Part shown: piece by piece, positions 10,815 through 20,697 of the stretch
Layout of the letters: each line of letters starts with the position of its first letter
Position numbering within the stretch: the stretch's first letter is position 1
Assembly (NCBI GenBank): GCA_027627225.1
Contig: JAPFQT010000363.1
Location: 94,351 to 158,350 of the forward strand
Origin: Congeria kusceri
Taxonomy: Eukaryota; Mollusca; Bivalvia; Myida; Dreissenidae
Length of the DNA: 64,000 nt
Direction: 5' to 3'
The notes under the pieces: model-generated
The model's input: the letters and a program-made list of their open reading frames with translations, nothing else
What the model was told of the DNA's origin: nothing
Databases searched by the model: none
Program-made: the position numbers and the translations under genes

Positions 10815-11179
10815 GTAACGAGCACCGATGGCTTTTGTATCATGCACTCACATGACTTTTATCTTAGATCATTTACCATAATTATAACTGATAATTTTGG
10901 TGCACTAAAATGTTCCCAGAAATGTAGAAAAATTCAATGTCACATTTAAATATTTGCGATATTTTATGTTTGTCTATTAATAAATATCTCTGTTATATTA
11001 TTATATTTTGAAAAGTTTACTCTTACTACAAAAATGTTTATAAAGGGGAGTATACTCTCTTGCAGTAATGATTTGTCTGTTAATGACTGATACTGGTATA
11101 ATCATGTTGTGTGGTGACATAATTGGGCGTCGTGTAAGAAACTTGTCGCCACCTTCTAACTAGACCGCTAATTATATGT

Positions 11180-11545
11180 ACAGGAAATTATATAAATTTA
11201 AAGCAGCTGTCCAGCAATATGTGAAAGAAAATAAAACTTTGCAGAAATCGTTTTTAATGGACATTTTACCAATCAAAATACAAAACACCGCATTGAAATC
11301 GGTAAAATAATAATGTTTTGGTAACTTTTTATCATATAGTTATCTGTAAGTGATAGCTGGTGATGCCTCTTGAGTCAAATCAGAATGTATATTCCGTTCG
11401 TACCAAGCGTTTTTGAACATGGACATTATAAAATGTCTTTCTTAAATAAGCAACAAATGTCAGTTGAATGAATGCCGTTAACGTTCATTAGAACTAATTC
11501 CAATTGAAGATATATTGAATTATATTATATGGACTGGGGCTTGAA
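11180..11545 (+). repeat. Dispersed repeat R1, copy 1
   Basis: About 370 bp, sharing blocks such as 'tgatagctggtgatgcctct', 'ttccgttcgtaccaagc' and 'attgaattatattatatgga' with 19690-20035. In both places the repeat stops at '...tatatggactg' and is followed by a short-unit tandem array and then a foldback element. The arrangement resembles non-autonomous elements with a terminal minisatellite (Helentron/pearl-like elements of bivalves), but I cannot assign it. Confidence 0.7.
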
Positions 11546-11552
11546 TGGGTTT

Positions 11553-11680
11553 ATGGTACCAACACAGCGTTGTCATTATGGTACCAACACAGCGTTGTCA
11601 TTATGGTACCAACACAGCGTTGTCATTATGGTACCGACACAGCATTGCCATTATGGTACCAACACAGCATTGTCATTATC
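11553..11680 (+). repeat. 25-bp tandem array
   Basis: Five units of 'ggtaccaacacagcgttgtc' plus 'attat', the last two diverged. It directly follows R1 copy 1. The overlapping ORF (11529-11798) is a by-product of the repeats. Confidence 0.9.
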
Positions 11681-11760
11681 AAATAATCGGGTAATAATAA
11701 CAACCTTGCAACAGCAAATAAAGCTAAAGTTACTATATCTTACAGTGAAAGAAAATGAGG

Positions 11761-12016
11761 GGCATCGTGGGAAAACCGGACTTAATGCATATGCGTAAAG
11801 TGTCGTCCCGGATTAGCCTGTGCAGTCCGCAAAGGCTAATCTGGGATGGCACTTTCCGCTTTTATGGTATTTTCTGTTTCAAGGAAGTCTCTTCTAAACA
11901 TAAATTCACTGTAGGCGGAAAGTGCCGTCCTGGATTAGCCTGTGCGGACTGCACAGGCTAATCCGGGACGACACTTTACGCACATGCATTAAGTCCGGTT
12001 TTCCCACGACGCGCCA
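11761..12016 (+). mobile_element. Foldback/MITE-like element, copy 1
   Basis: About 256 bp. The left end 'cgtgggaaaaccggacttaa' and the right end 'ttaagtccggttttcccacg' are inverted repeats. Inside are two more inverted pairs built on 'cggattagcctgtgcagtcc' and 'gcacaggctaatccgggac', so one strand can fold into a multi-stem structure. No coding capacity. Other copies: 2725 (partial), 15636, 20457. Confidence 0.9.
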
Positions 12017-12150
12017 CAAATGATGATTTTAATATCAAGGATGTATTTAAATTACAAAAGTTTCTGGAATGTTGCCCATTGTGACATATATTTACCAAAA
12101 CGTGTAGCACATATTGAGTGTTGTGCTATATTTGAAATTTTATTTCCCAG

Positions 12151-12391
12151 AAACACCACGATGATGTAGAGCGCGTCACTCTTTGGCTGGCCAACACATG
12201 TCGGTTCCTGCACACGCTTAAACAGTACAGCGGTGAGAAACAGTTCCAGACGGAGAACACCCCTCGCCAGAACGAGCACTGCCTGCGCAATTTTGACCTG
12301 TCCGAGTACCGGCAGGTGTTCAGTGACCTCGCAGTGTGGATCTATCAGACACTGATCAAGAACATGGAGGCTACCATACAGCCTTCTATAG
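12151..12391 (+). CDS. MYO5: Myosin V exon: globular tail
   Basis: This 241-bp exon (acceptor AG 12149-12150, donor GTATAA at 12392; phase 0 in, phase 1 out) encodes [60 protein letters not shown] and [20 protein letters not shown]. The [16 protein letters not shown] and FDL-EYRQV-SDLA-IYQ motifs are conserved in the myosin V cargo-binding domain, a helical bundle that binds cargo adaptors. No frame damage. Confidence 0.97.
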
Positions 12392-13419
12392 GTATAACGT
12401 GACAGTCGGTTGGTTACCCTAATAATTATCTATAGGTAATATTATAGTGTTTGAAATTAGCACAAGACCGTATGCAGTGTGACTTGTTAATGTTGACTTG
12501 CTCAACTTCTCAGTTTTATATAGGCAGACTTGGGGTTAGTCCATTTACTTGCCATCATGAGCAATATTTTACAGAGAACATTCTGAAAACAGTACTGTGA
12601 TGTTATTTTGTTACTATGAAAGACAGAAACGAAACATAAACTTATGAAACCATTTTATTTGGCTGGTTCTTTGAAGGGTGGCCCCTGACTCAGCAGTGTT
12701 TTTTTTAGGGCCAATTTGGGGCCGAAATTTGGCCCCATTCCCCAGCTTAAAAAGTATCTAGTTTTCCCCTAAATTTACCTTAAAATTCCCCTCAGAATAC
12801 AGCTTCATTTTGAAAAAAAAGAAGACCAAAATCTGAAAAAAAATTGGCTAAGATAGGAGTTTTCATAACAATCCCAGCAATTTTTCATCAAACCAAGTTA
12901 ATCCAAGTTATCATTTGTAGGAAAACAATTTATTAATGTTTTATATCAAAGTAGAATATAAACATGTTATAATTCTTTTCTAAAAAAAATCCCCTTTTGC
13001 CGTAAAATTCCCCATCTGAAGGGCCCCGCCGCTTTGCCCTCAAATGTAAAAAAAACCCACTGGACTCGGAAAACAGGGAAAAAATGGAAACAATTCCCTG
13101 CAGGCAGGAGAAAAAAAAAAAAGGGGGACAATTAGGGAATTCTGGAAAAGTGAACTATAGACTTTTGGAAATAATAATATTCTTGTGACGATGAAACAAT
13201 TTAAATATTATAGTTGTGTACAATTTGTACGCACAATAATTTCTTTGCAATAATTTTGCCAGTAATCTGATAATAAATGTCATGGAAAACCACTTTTCGG
13301 TCAGGGAAATATCAGGAAGTTTTACTTCCTAATTTAAGATGCCAAGATGCCACCCTGGTTTTGCCATTTTACATTTCAATCTAACAATTTCATCCCATAT
13401 TTTGTTATTCCCCATTTAG
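12392..13419 (+). other. Intron containing a hAT-like MITE
   Basis: An intron of about 1 kb. The middle third is the MITE at 12694-13062; the remainder is AT-rich with no recognisable feature. Confidence 0.6.
12694..13062 (+). mobile_element. hAT-like MITE (~369 bp)
   Basis: It begins 'cagtgttttttttagg' and ends 'taaaaaaaacccactg', an imperfect terminal inverted repeat of CAGTG + T-run. Flanks are 'gactcag' (12687-12693) and 'gactcgg' (13063-13069), a probable 7-8 bp target duplication. No coding capacity. The CAG-type ends and ~8-bp duplication suggest hAT; that assignment is inference. Confidence 0.55.
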
Positions 13420-13547
13420 TTCCGGCAGTTCTTGAACACGAGGCCATCGCAGGCCTGACAGGGAGCAAACCAAGTGGTCTGCGGGGTCGGAGTTCAAGTC
13501 GGGCTGAGGACACGCCTGAATACTCCCTGGATAGTCTCATGAAATCT
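13420..13547 (+). CDS. MYO5: Myosin V exon: globular tail
   Basis: This 128-bp exon (acceptor AG 13418-13419, donor GTACGT at 13548; phase 1 in, phase 0 out) encodes VPAVLEHEAIAGLTGSKPSG, LRGRSSSRAEDTPEYSLDSL and MKS. The LEHE-I-G-(S/T)G-KP-GLR-R-SS motif is the conserved mid-domain segment of the myosin V tail. Its RGRSSSR stretch is a Ser/Arg-rich loop that in homologues is a phosphorylation region (established for vertebrate myosin Va; inferred here). An AT-rich 'tagataat' array starts at the donor. Confidence 0.96.
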
Positions 13548-13725
13548 GTACGTAGATATCTAGATAATGTTTATATCTAGATAATGTTTTTATGTAGATA
13601 ATATATTTATCTACATTATGTATATAATTATCTTGGTAATGTATTTTTATAGATAATTATTTGTATAGATAATTATTTTTATAGATAATATTTTTATAGA
13701 TAATACATGTATCTAGATTATGTAT
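13548..13725 (+). repeat. ~20-bp 'tagataatrttttta' array starting at a 5' splice site
   Basis: Immediately from the donor GTACGTAGATATC the sequence repeats 'tctagataatgtttatat', 'gtagataatatatttatc' and variants about nine times. The first GTAGATA of the array overlaps the splice donor. Confidence 0.75.
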
Positions 13726-14108
13726 TAAAATTTAACTTAATATGCCTTGTGACAAATGACTATTCTTTATTGAATGAAGCTCGTTTTAATGAGACATTGG
13801 AGATTTTTGGCACTAGATTATTTGGGCTAGTCAGAGAATTGCTTTTTTAGCAATTCAGGTGTTACATGTGGAGTGTAACCTAAGATGGCGGTTTTTGGAA
13901 GTCTCATTTTTTACATTTTGAATTTTTTTTTTAAACATTCCAGTTACATTAGTCATCAGTGTCAAAACATTCAGAAACATTCGGAAAATACAAGCATTAT
14001 AATTCAGGTAGAGGAATATAGCACAGACAATATAAATTTAGATATTTTGCATTCGTACATTTCGCCCCCAGATTAACAATGGTGAAAAAAATGAATTCTG
14101 ATTTGCAG
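13726..14108 (+). other. Intron sequence without recognisable feature
   Basis: Short AT-rich intron remainder ending in the pyrimidine tract and AG (14107-14108) of the next exon. Nothing else is visible. Confidence 0.5.
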
Positions 14109-14266
14109 ATGAACCTGTTCCTGCGAGTTCTCACCCAGCACGCGGTGGACCCAGAGCTGATCAAGCAGATCTTCAGACAGGTTTACTACTTCCTAGGAGC
14201 CAGTGCCCTCAATAATCTGCTACTGAGGAAGGACATGTGTAACTGGTCCAAGGGCATGCAAATCAG
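14109..14266 (+). CDS. MYO5: Myosin V exon: DIL core
   Basis: This 158-bp exon (acceptor AG 14107-14108, donor GTATGA at 14267; phase 0 in, phase 2 out) encodes [40 protein letters not shown] and [13 protein letters not shown]. The [24 protein letters not shown] motifs are the hallmark of the DIL (dilute) domain. Its 3' half plus donor is repeated twice more downstream with a 142-bp period. Confidence 0.98.
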
Positions 14267-14530
14267 GTATGAGATTATCTCCCTTTGGTATGTAGTCATT
14301 TAGTGTGCTTACCTCCCTTGATTTCTACTTCTTCCGGGGGGCAAATGCCCTTAATAATCTGCTACTGTGGAAGGACATGTGTAACTGGTCCAAGAGCATG
14401 CAAATCAGGTATGAGGTTATCTCCCTTTGGTATGTAGTTATTTAGTGTGCTTACCTCCCTTGATTTCAACTGCTTCTGGGGGGCAAGTGCCCTTAATAAT
14501 CTGCTACTGAGGAAGGACATGTGTAACTGA
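14211..14530 (+). repeat. 142-bp triplication of exon 3' half plus donor
   Basis: 'aataatctgctactg' starts at 14211 (real exon), 14353 and 14495, an exact 142-bp period. Each unit has ~56 bases of DIL exon, the donor AG|GTATGAG, and intron through 'ggggggcaa'. Copies 2 and 3 carry changes (one TGG to TGA stop in copy 3) and lack their own acceptor. Confidence 0.95.
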
Positions 14531-14531
14531 T

Positions 14532-14584
14532 CCAAGGGCATGCAAATCAGGTATGAGCCTCATACCTGATTTGCATGCCCTTGG
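14532..14584. repeat. Perfect 26-bp hairpin of exon end and donor
   Basis: Arm 14532-14557 (starting 'ccaagggcatgcaaatcagg') and arm 14559-14584 (ending 'tttgcatgcccttgg') are exact reverse complements with a single base between them. The arms contain the 3' end of the DIL exon with its 5' splice site, at the end of the third tandem copy. Confidence 0.95.
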
Positions 14585-14734
14585 ACCGCATGAGGTTACC
14601 TCTCTTTGATATATGATGAATGAAATGTAGGTTGATTACCTCCCGTTGGTTTATAATGACCAAAAGTTTAGCTTCCCTAGTGTTTGATCAACACCATGTG
14701 GGCTGTATCTTTAACAAAAGTTCTAGATTGTGTT

Positions 14735-15019
14735 TGTTTTGTTTGGATTTGTCACAGTTTTTAACAGTATTTCAGTCATATCGCTACTCGCACTTTTCTT
14801 GGGCAAGCTTAGCCGATCTAAGCGGGTTACCAGTACTAAGTGCACATCATTGTGCTAGTAACTGACAACTGCCCTACTGGAATCAGAGGTAGGGGGATAA
14901 TGGCCGTTGAAATAATTTCATGACCAATCCCCACACAAGTTATGTGGCCGGGCTGGGTAGTGAACTCACGATCTATGGATTGACAGTTCAACGCTCTACC
15001 AACTGAGCTAGCCGGGCCC
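14735..15019 (-). mobile_element. tRNA-derived SINE, copy 1
   Basis: On the minus strand the head reads 'ggctagctcagttggtagag' (A box) with a decayed B box, followed by a body shared with 16100-16412 ('ttgtcagttac', 'gcttgcccaag', 'ctgaaatactgttaaaaac') and a tail rich in (CAAA)n-like sequence. It lies in a myosin V intron. Confidence 0.85.
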
Positions 15020-15140
15020 TTCAATAAGTAGACTGATTATCTCCATTGGACATTATTGTGGTCATATGATTATTATGCCATTGGCTAATTTCCCATGGCA
15101 GTTGTTGGTAATTGTATTACTAATATTTTCACTATTCCAG

Positions 15141-15312
15141 ATACAACCTGTCTCACATGGAGCAATGGCTGCGGGACAACAAGCTGCAGGAGTCGGGCGC
15201 GGGCTCGAGCCTGGAGCCCATCATCCAGGCCTCACAGCTGCTGCAGGCCCGCAAGACGGACTCCGATGTGGACAGCGTGTGTGAGATGTGCTCCAAGCTG
15301 ACGGTGCCACAG
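15141..15312 (+). CDS. MYO5: Myosin V exon: distal globular tail
   Basis: This 172-bp exon (acceptor AG 15139-15140, donor GTGCGT at 15313; phase 2 in, phase 0 out) completes the Arg of MQIR and encodes YNLSHMEQWLRDNKLQESG, AGSSLEPIIQASQLLQARKT and DSDVDSVCEMCSKLTVPQ. The L-EQWLRD-L and LEPIIQA-QLLQ-RK--D motifs match the conserved distal part of the myosin V tail. Codon use is markedly GC-rich relative to the introns, as expected for real coding sequence. Confidence 0.97.
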
Positions 15313-15635
15313 GTGCGTAGTCTTTAGCTTATTACGCATCCCATCAAAGATGGCAGATTATACTGGTTTGCAAATGTTGATCAGTCTGTCAGTGGACCAC
15401 ACAATTTTTTTCCGCAGTCTATGTTGAACATTTTTCATCTGATCTACACCAAACTTAATGAAAATGGACTCAGCCAAGTTTGATAATTAGCCATTTCGGC
15501 TCAGCGACTGCAGAAGTTATGATCTTGAATTATCAAAAAATGGCCCGTTTACCTGTTTCTTAACACAAAGTCCTACAGTTATCATCCGATCTTTGCCAAA
15601 CTTGATTTTCTAAAGATTGCTCTGGTCCTAGAGGG

Positions 15636-15893
15636 GGCGTCGCGTGGGAAAACCGGGCTTAATGCATGTGTGTAAAGTGTCGTCCCAGATTAGCCTGTGC
15701 AGTCCGCACAGGCTAATCCGGGACGGCACTTTCCGCTTTAATGGTATTTTCAGTTCCATCAAGTGTCTTCTAACCACAAATCCACTCTAGGCGGGAAGTG
15801 TCATCACGGATTAGCCTGTGCAGACTGCACTGGCTAATCCGGGATGACACTTTACGCACATTCATTAAGACCGGTTTTCTCACGGCGCGCCAC
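15636..15893 (+). mobile_element. Foldback/MITE-like element, copy 2
   Basis: About 258 bp with the same terminal inverted repeats ('cgtgggaaaaccgggcttaa' at the left; 'ttaagaccggttttctcacg' at the right) and internal 'ggattagcctgtgcag' inverted pairs as copy 1. It sits in the last myosin V intron. Confidence 0.9.
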
Positions 15894-16099
15894 ATATATT
15901 ATATAAACCCAAACAGCTCTTGTTTTAATAATAATGATTTTTGAAAGATGGGAGATCTTCATTAGTATCCAATCCCTATCCGACACTCTAACTAAAAATA
16001 TATATTAAACAATTGACAAAATATAGATAGACTCATCGAGTTAAGTGATTTTACCTTACCTTTGAGTTGTGCTTTCTCGAATGAATAACTTTATGAGTT

Positions 16100-16412
16100 T
16101 GTTTGTTTGTTTGTTTTGTTAGGAATTTTTGCTGTTTTTAACAGTATTTCAGTCATATCACGGCGGTCAGTTAACCTACTCACACTTTTCCTGGGCAAGC
16201 TTAGCCGATCTAAGCAATTTACCAGTACTAAGTGCACATACCTATGCCAGTAACTGACAACTGCCCTACTTGAATCGGAGGTAGGGGGACAATGGCCGAA
16301 GAAATAATTTCATGATCAATCCCCACACAAGTTATGTGGTGGGGCTGGGATTCGAACTCACGATCCCCGAATTGACAGTCTAGCGCTCTACCAACTGAGC
16401 TAGCCGAACCTG
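16100..16412 (-). mobile_element. tRNA-derived SINE, copy 2
   Basis: On the minus strand this copy has a better preserved head: A box 'tagctcagttggtagagcg', B box 'gttcgaatccc', a body as in copy 1, and a (CAAA)n tail seen on the + strand as 'gtttgtttgtttgttt' at about 16098. Same orientation as copy 1 and inside the last intron of myosin V. Confidence 0.88.
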
Positions 16413-16480
16413 GCTAATTGTTATAATTATGCTTTAAACATAACAAATTCATGGAGACTTTGGGATATGTAACATTTCAG

Positions 16481-16687
16481 ATTGTGAAGATACTAAACCT
16501 CTACACGCCGGTCGACGAATTCGAGGAGCGCGTCCCGATCTCCTTCATCCGCAAGATTCAACAGAAACTGAAGGAAAGGGAGAGCACTGACACCTCACTG
16601 CTGATGGACCTCAAGTTCTCCTACTCAGTTACCTTCCCTTTCAACCCTTCCAATATCACCCTGGAGACCATAGAGGTGCCGCAGTAG
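16481..16687 (+). CDS. MYO5: Myosin V last coding exon
   Basis: Acceptor AG 16479-16480, phase 0 in, stop TAG at 16685-16687. It encodes [60 protein letters not shown] and LETIEVPQ. The IVK-LNLYTPV-EFEERV and FPFNPS---LE-I motifs are the C-terminal end of the myosin V tail. The protein stops a little earlier than vertebrate homologues, which extend about ten residues past this point. The nine certain exons total 458 codons here, 479 with the cassette. Confidence 0.97.
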   Translation: MVKILNLYTPVDEFEERVPISFIRKIQQKLKERESTDTSLLMDLKFSYSVTFPFNPSNITLETIEVPQ

Positions 16688-18816
16688 CTCTCTATAGCAA
16701 AACTTGTGGTTAGGTGTTAGGTGTAGTCTGCTTTTATATTTACCGAAAAATGTCACAAACTTGCAATTATTCTACAAAATATTAGTTAATTGCAGTCTGT
16801 AAAATATTTATTATCCAATAATTTTAAATTTTGTTTGATTTAGTGTGTTTTCATTGTTGATTGATTGTCATTCATTGTCATTCATCCACCAAAAAATACA
16901 CATGCAATAAAACACTTTTGCAATGTTTGGAGAATAAAAAGTGAGGTTTCGTCCATTTTAATTGTTGAAATTGGTAATAAAGTTGAAATGATTCTACAAA
17001 TAGATTCTTACACCAGTTGAGGTTAGTCAAATTAAAATGTTGTTGATTCCTTTTTGTACTAAATGTCAGCAATCTTCATTTATAGCAATACAATATTTTT
17101 CATTGAAGAATATTTTATTTGAATATTTCCTTTTTGTTTAGGTTTATTGTTTGTTGACAATTGCATCAATTCTACAATCATAATACTTTTGTTGCAGTTA
17201 GTCTAAATAAACATTTCAGTAGACAGTTAATAATCAAAACCATATCAGTTTTGTAGCTATTTAGGCAAAGTTGTTGTTCTACTAGCAATTATAGTGTTTT
17301 CTATAAGTTTTTTGTTATTTATTTTTTGTTAGAGACTTTGTATTTGACACCAGAAGGTGCATTTTTGTTTTCAGATCTACAATTTCATATTTGTTTATGA
17401 TTTTCCGGTGTATAACTTGTAGAACAGTAAAAATTCAGTGTTTCATAATCCCTAGGCAAAAATAATCCATGTTGGAACTACTGGTATGTTGTAGAAAATG
17501 TAAATGGTGTAGTTCTTCCCAAGATGGCTACATCATTTATCTGTATACTACATACTATCATTCCAGCGTAAAACGGGCATTGATATACAAGTTTTCATAG
17601 TGTGATATGTGTCAAACCATTAACTAAAAGGGCATATTGACGGTAGATCAGCAATGACATTTGCAGAAATAAAAATCATTTAAAGAGTATAAATATTGAA
17701 GCATTTGAAGCATAATTTAATATGATGGCATTGTTTCTATAAACAGGTAGCAAATGTATATTTGTTTATTATTTAAACAATGGTCATCAACGACACTTTT
17801 GCGGTCGCCTGAAAGTGTGTAGTATTAGTAAAATCAATATGAATGAAATGTACATGATGTACCATTACGCACATATGCACCATTGATAATCGTTGCATAG
17901 CGCTGGAATGTTTTCATTAAAGAAAGCAATTTTGTAGGCGTGATTTTGAATCCTACTGGAACTGTGCCAGGACAAAATTCATGTTTGTCTTCGTACATGT
18001 GTATATATTCCTTTTTTTAACGATTCCATCCATAGATTGTTAGTAATTGAAAAATATATGAATTTTTTTTGTTTTAATAATGTATATGTATATTCGAAAT
18101 ACTGTCAATATGCCCTTTAATTAATCAGTAGTAATTTACTTATACATACCATACAACTTAAAACAATAGCCAGTTCTAGCGTTCAAGGCCTCAACACTAA
18201 TTGGGTATAAAAATATCTTATTCAAATAAGTAGCATTGTGATTGTATTGTCATTGAAGTGTAATGACTTTTGTTTGAAATTGTAATATTATTATAAATGT
18301 AATATTATTAAAAATAGTAATCAAACATTGTTCACTGACTCCGTCATAATGTCAGGGTATGCTATCAGTAAAGGAAGAAACACACATTAACAGTGAGATT
18401 TAACATCGGCCATAACAGTTTGAAGAAGAAAGATTCTGTCGTATCCAAGATTGTCTTCACTACATTCCTGTAATTAGCGCATGTTCTTGCATTTAAAATA
18501 TAAACTCAGTCACCACATTGTATGAAGCTATTCCCTTTGTTTGTGCATATGTACGTGAACTATTCGTTATTTATCGGGAAGAATTATCATGAACTGGATT
18601 TCTTTTCTTTTTCTATGTTAAATATTGAATATAAAGTATAAATACACAAAGTGAATATTGTAAATAAAATATCAATAAAAAGTGTTAGTTAGACTATTGT
18701 ATAACAAACAGTCGGCAAACACGTGATTACTATTTGTTATGACTTATGATGAACTTAAAAGACGGTTGTTTTATTGGTCAAAATACTATATTTTATATTA
18801 TATTATAGTTGGTTCT
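16688..18816 (+). other. Myosin V 3' UTR and downstream intergenic DNA
   Basis: AT-rich, no ORF of note. Candidate polyadenylation signals include AATAAA at 16906-16911 and others further down (for example 'aataaacattt' near 17207). I cannot tell which is used or where the transcript ends. Confidence 0.5.
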
Positions 18817-19072
18817 GGGCCTATATTCACAAAGCTCCTAAGGAAATTCTTAAGTTATACTTAAGTCGAAAATTTCAAATACCATTTTCTATGTAAAAAT
18901 CATTATTTATTTTTTAAATATGGTACCATTAGAAGCATTTTTTGATTCTTAACCATAATAAAACAGTTTAACAGAAAAGAAAATTTAAAAGAAATGTCCA
19001 CAGTCTTAAGGACTTTTATATGTTTAAGAAATTTACTGAAGTTTTCCCCAAGGAGCTATGTGGATACGGCCC
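18817..19072. mobile_element. MITE with GGGCC... terminal inverted repeats
   Basis: The left end 'gggcctatattcacaaagct' + 'cctaaggaaa' and the right end, whose reverse complement is 'gggccgtatccacatagctc' + 'cttggggaaa', form ~30-bp imperfect TIRs around ~195 bp of AT-rich sequence. A fragment resembling the TIR ('cacaaagctcctaaggg') also lies at 10486-10502, at the end of the 48-bp array. Confidence 0.75.
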
Positions 19073-19689
19073 TGAGTTTGATCCCTACTCTGGGAGCGTT
19101 TGAAGGGATCTTTCTCACAAGACACCAAGTACTGGTTCTTCCCCGGCAACGGACTCAAACATGCTTCCATTAGCCTATGGCTTTCCACACAGTCAAGCTT
19201 AAAAAAGGTTTAAATTAAAATGCTATTTTATAATAATCATATAAGTGTTTTTAATATAAGCATTTACAGTTTTTGCAAAAAGAAGAAACATATTTCTGTA
19301 CTCATTTCATTCAAATACTGTCACAGTCGAGGGCTGCTTACTAGTCTAACATCAAAGCTCATGTTGAATGAATGATTTTGTGTATGTTGATGTTTGTTGT
19401 TGTTGCCTGTAATAATCTTCTATATGCCGTGAATTTATTGCCGCTCATAAAATGTGTTGATATTCTTGAATGAAGTTTCCTACTGCACAAAAAGCCACAT
19501 GTACATGTATATGAAAATCAGTATTGATCTATTAATATTTTACCATCACTTTCTCATAGTATCCTTTTAAGTGTATTACTTACAAATATGTGAGTTAATA
19601 AAAATCTTGATGCAAACATAAATCATTCCAGTATTTTGAGATATATTTTACATTGAAAAGTTGTTACGGTCAATATTTGCTGAGTTTAT
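19073..19689. other. Intergenic DNA without recognisable feature
   Basis: AT-rich sequence between the GGGCC MITE and R1 copy 2. No ORF or repeat structure of note. Confidence 0.5.
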
Positions 19690-20035
19690 GCCACCGTACA
19701 GAAATATGTTAATAAAAATAAAACTTTTCAGAAATCGCTTCTAATGGACATCTTACCGATCAAAATACAAAAAAACGCATTGAAATCGATGAAATAATAA
19801 CCTTTAGGTAACTTTTTGTCGTAAAGTTTCTGTAAGCGATAGCTGGTGATACCTCTAGAGTAAATCAGCATGTACATTATTGTCTATTCCGTTCGTACCA
19901 AGCATTTCAAACATAGACAGTATAAAATGCCTTTCTTAAAAAATAAACAGTTTTCAGTGGAATAAATACCACTAACGTTCATTAGAACTAATGCCCATTT
20001 AATATGTATTGAATTATATTATATGGACTGCAGTT
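19690..20035 (+). repeat. Dispersed repeat R1, copy 2
   Basis: Matches 11180-11545 through 'tgatagctggtgatacctct', 'attccgttcgtaccaagc', 'cgttcattagaacta' and 'attgaattatattatatgga'. It is followed by a different short-unit array and by a foldback element, as at copy 1. Confidence 0.7.
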
Positions 20036-20039
20036 TTAA

Positions 20040-20290
20040 TGTAATGTAGTAACATGTTATACATGACGTTATATGGGATTAAATCTGATGTAATGACATG
20101 TAATATGATATACATGACGTTATACTGGATTAAATCTGATGTAATGACTTGTAGTAACATGTTATACATGACGTTATACTGGATTAAATCTGATGTAATG
20201 ACATGTAGTAACATGTTATACATGACGCTATACGGGATTAAATATGATGTAATGACTTGCAATAACATGTTATACATGATGTGATGCATG
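20040..20290 (+). repeat. ~53-58 bp tandem array
   Basis: About five units with the core 'taacatgttatacatgacgt' + 'tatactggattaaatctgat' + 'gtaatgac'. Both strands are open as a by-product (20054-20284 and 20014-20289); these are not genes. Confidence 0.9.
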
Positions 20291-20456
20291 CAATGATAAA
20301 CAGATAAAAAATGTAATACAATGTAATATTATACATGATGTGATGCATGCAATGATACAGAGATAAAAAATGTAATAGTGTTATGTTATTCCTGATGTTA
20401 TACTGTGTCGTACTTAATGTTATACATAATATGTGGTGTGTTATACATTATATGTA

Positions 20457-20697
20457 GTGCGTCGTGAGAAATCCGGTCTTAATGCATGTCCGTAGTGTTG
20501 TCCCGGTCCGCACAGGCTAATCCAGGACGGCACTTTCCGCTTTTATGGTATTTTCTGTTTCAAGAAAGTCTTTTCTAAACATAAATCACTGTGGGCGGAA
20601 AGTGCCGTCCTGGATTAGCCTGTGCGGACTGCACAGGCTAATTCGGGACGACACTTTACGCACATGCATCAAGTCCGGTTTTCCCACGACGTGCCAC
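20457..20697 (+). mobile_element. Foldback/MITE-like element, copy 3
   Basis: About 240 bp, same ends ('gtcgtgagaaatccggtctt' left; 'aagtccggttttcccacgac' right). Its first internal inverted pair is shortened compared with copies 1 and 2. Confidence 0.88.

Larger units (their letters stand above)
10815..12150 (+). other. Intron with dispersed repeat, 25-bp array and foldback element
   Basis: This intron is AT-rich in its first part. It then holds the repeat at 11180-11545, a short tandem array and a foldback element, all listed separately. I see no other gene in it. Confidence 0.6.

Noticed and set aside
16340..16412. tRNA gene on the minus strand
   Set aside because: Good A and B boxes, but a second copy with the same body and orientation exists at 14.7-15.0 kb, and the sequence continues as a SINE.
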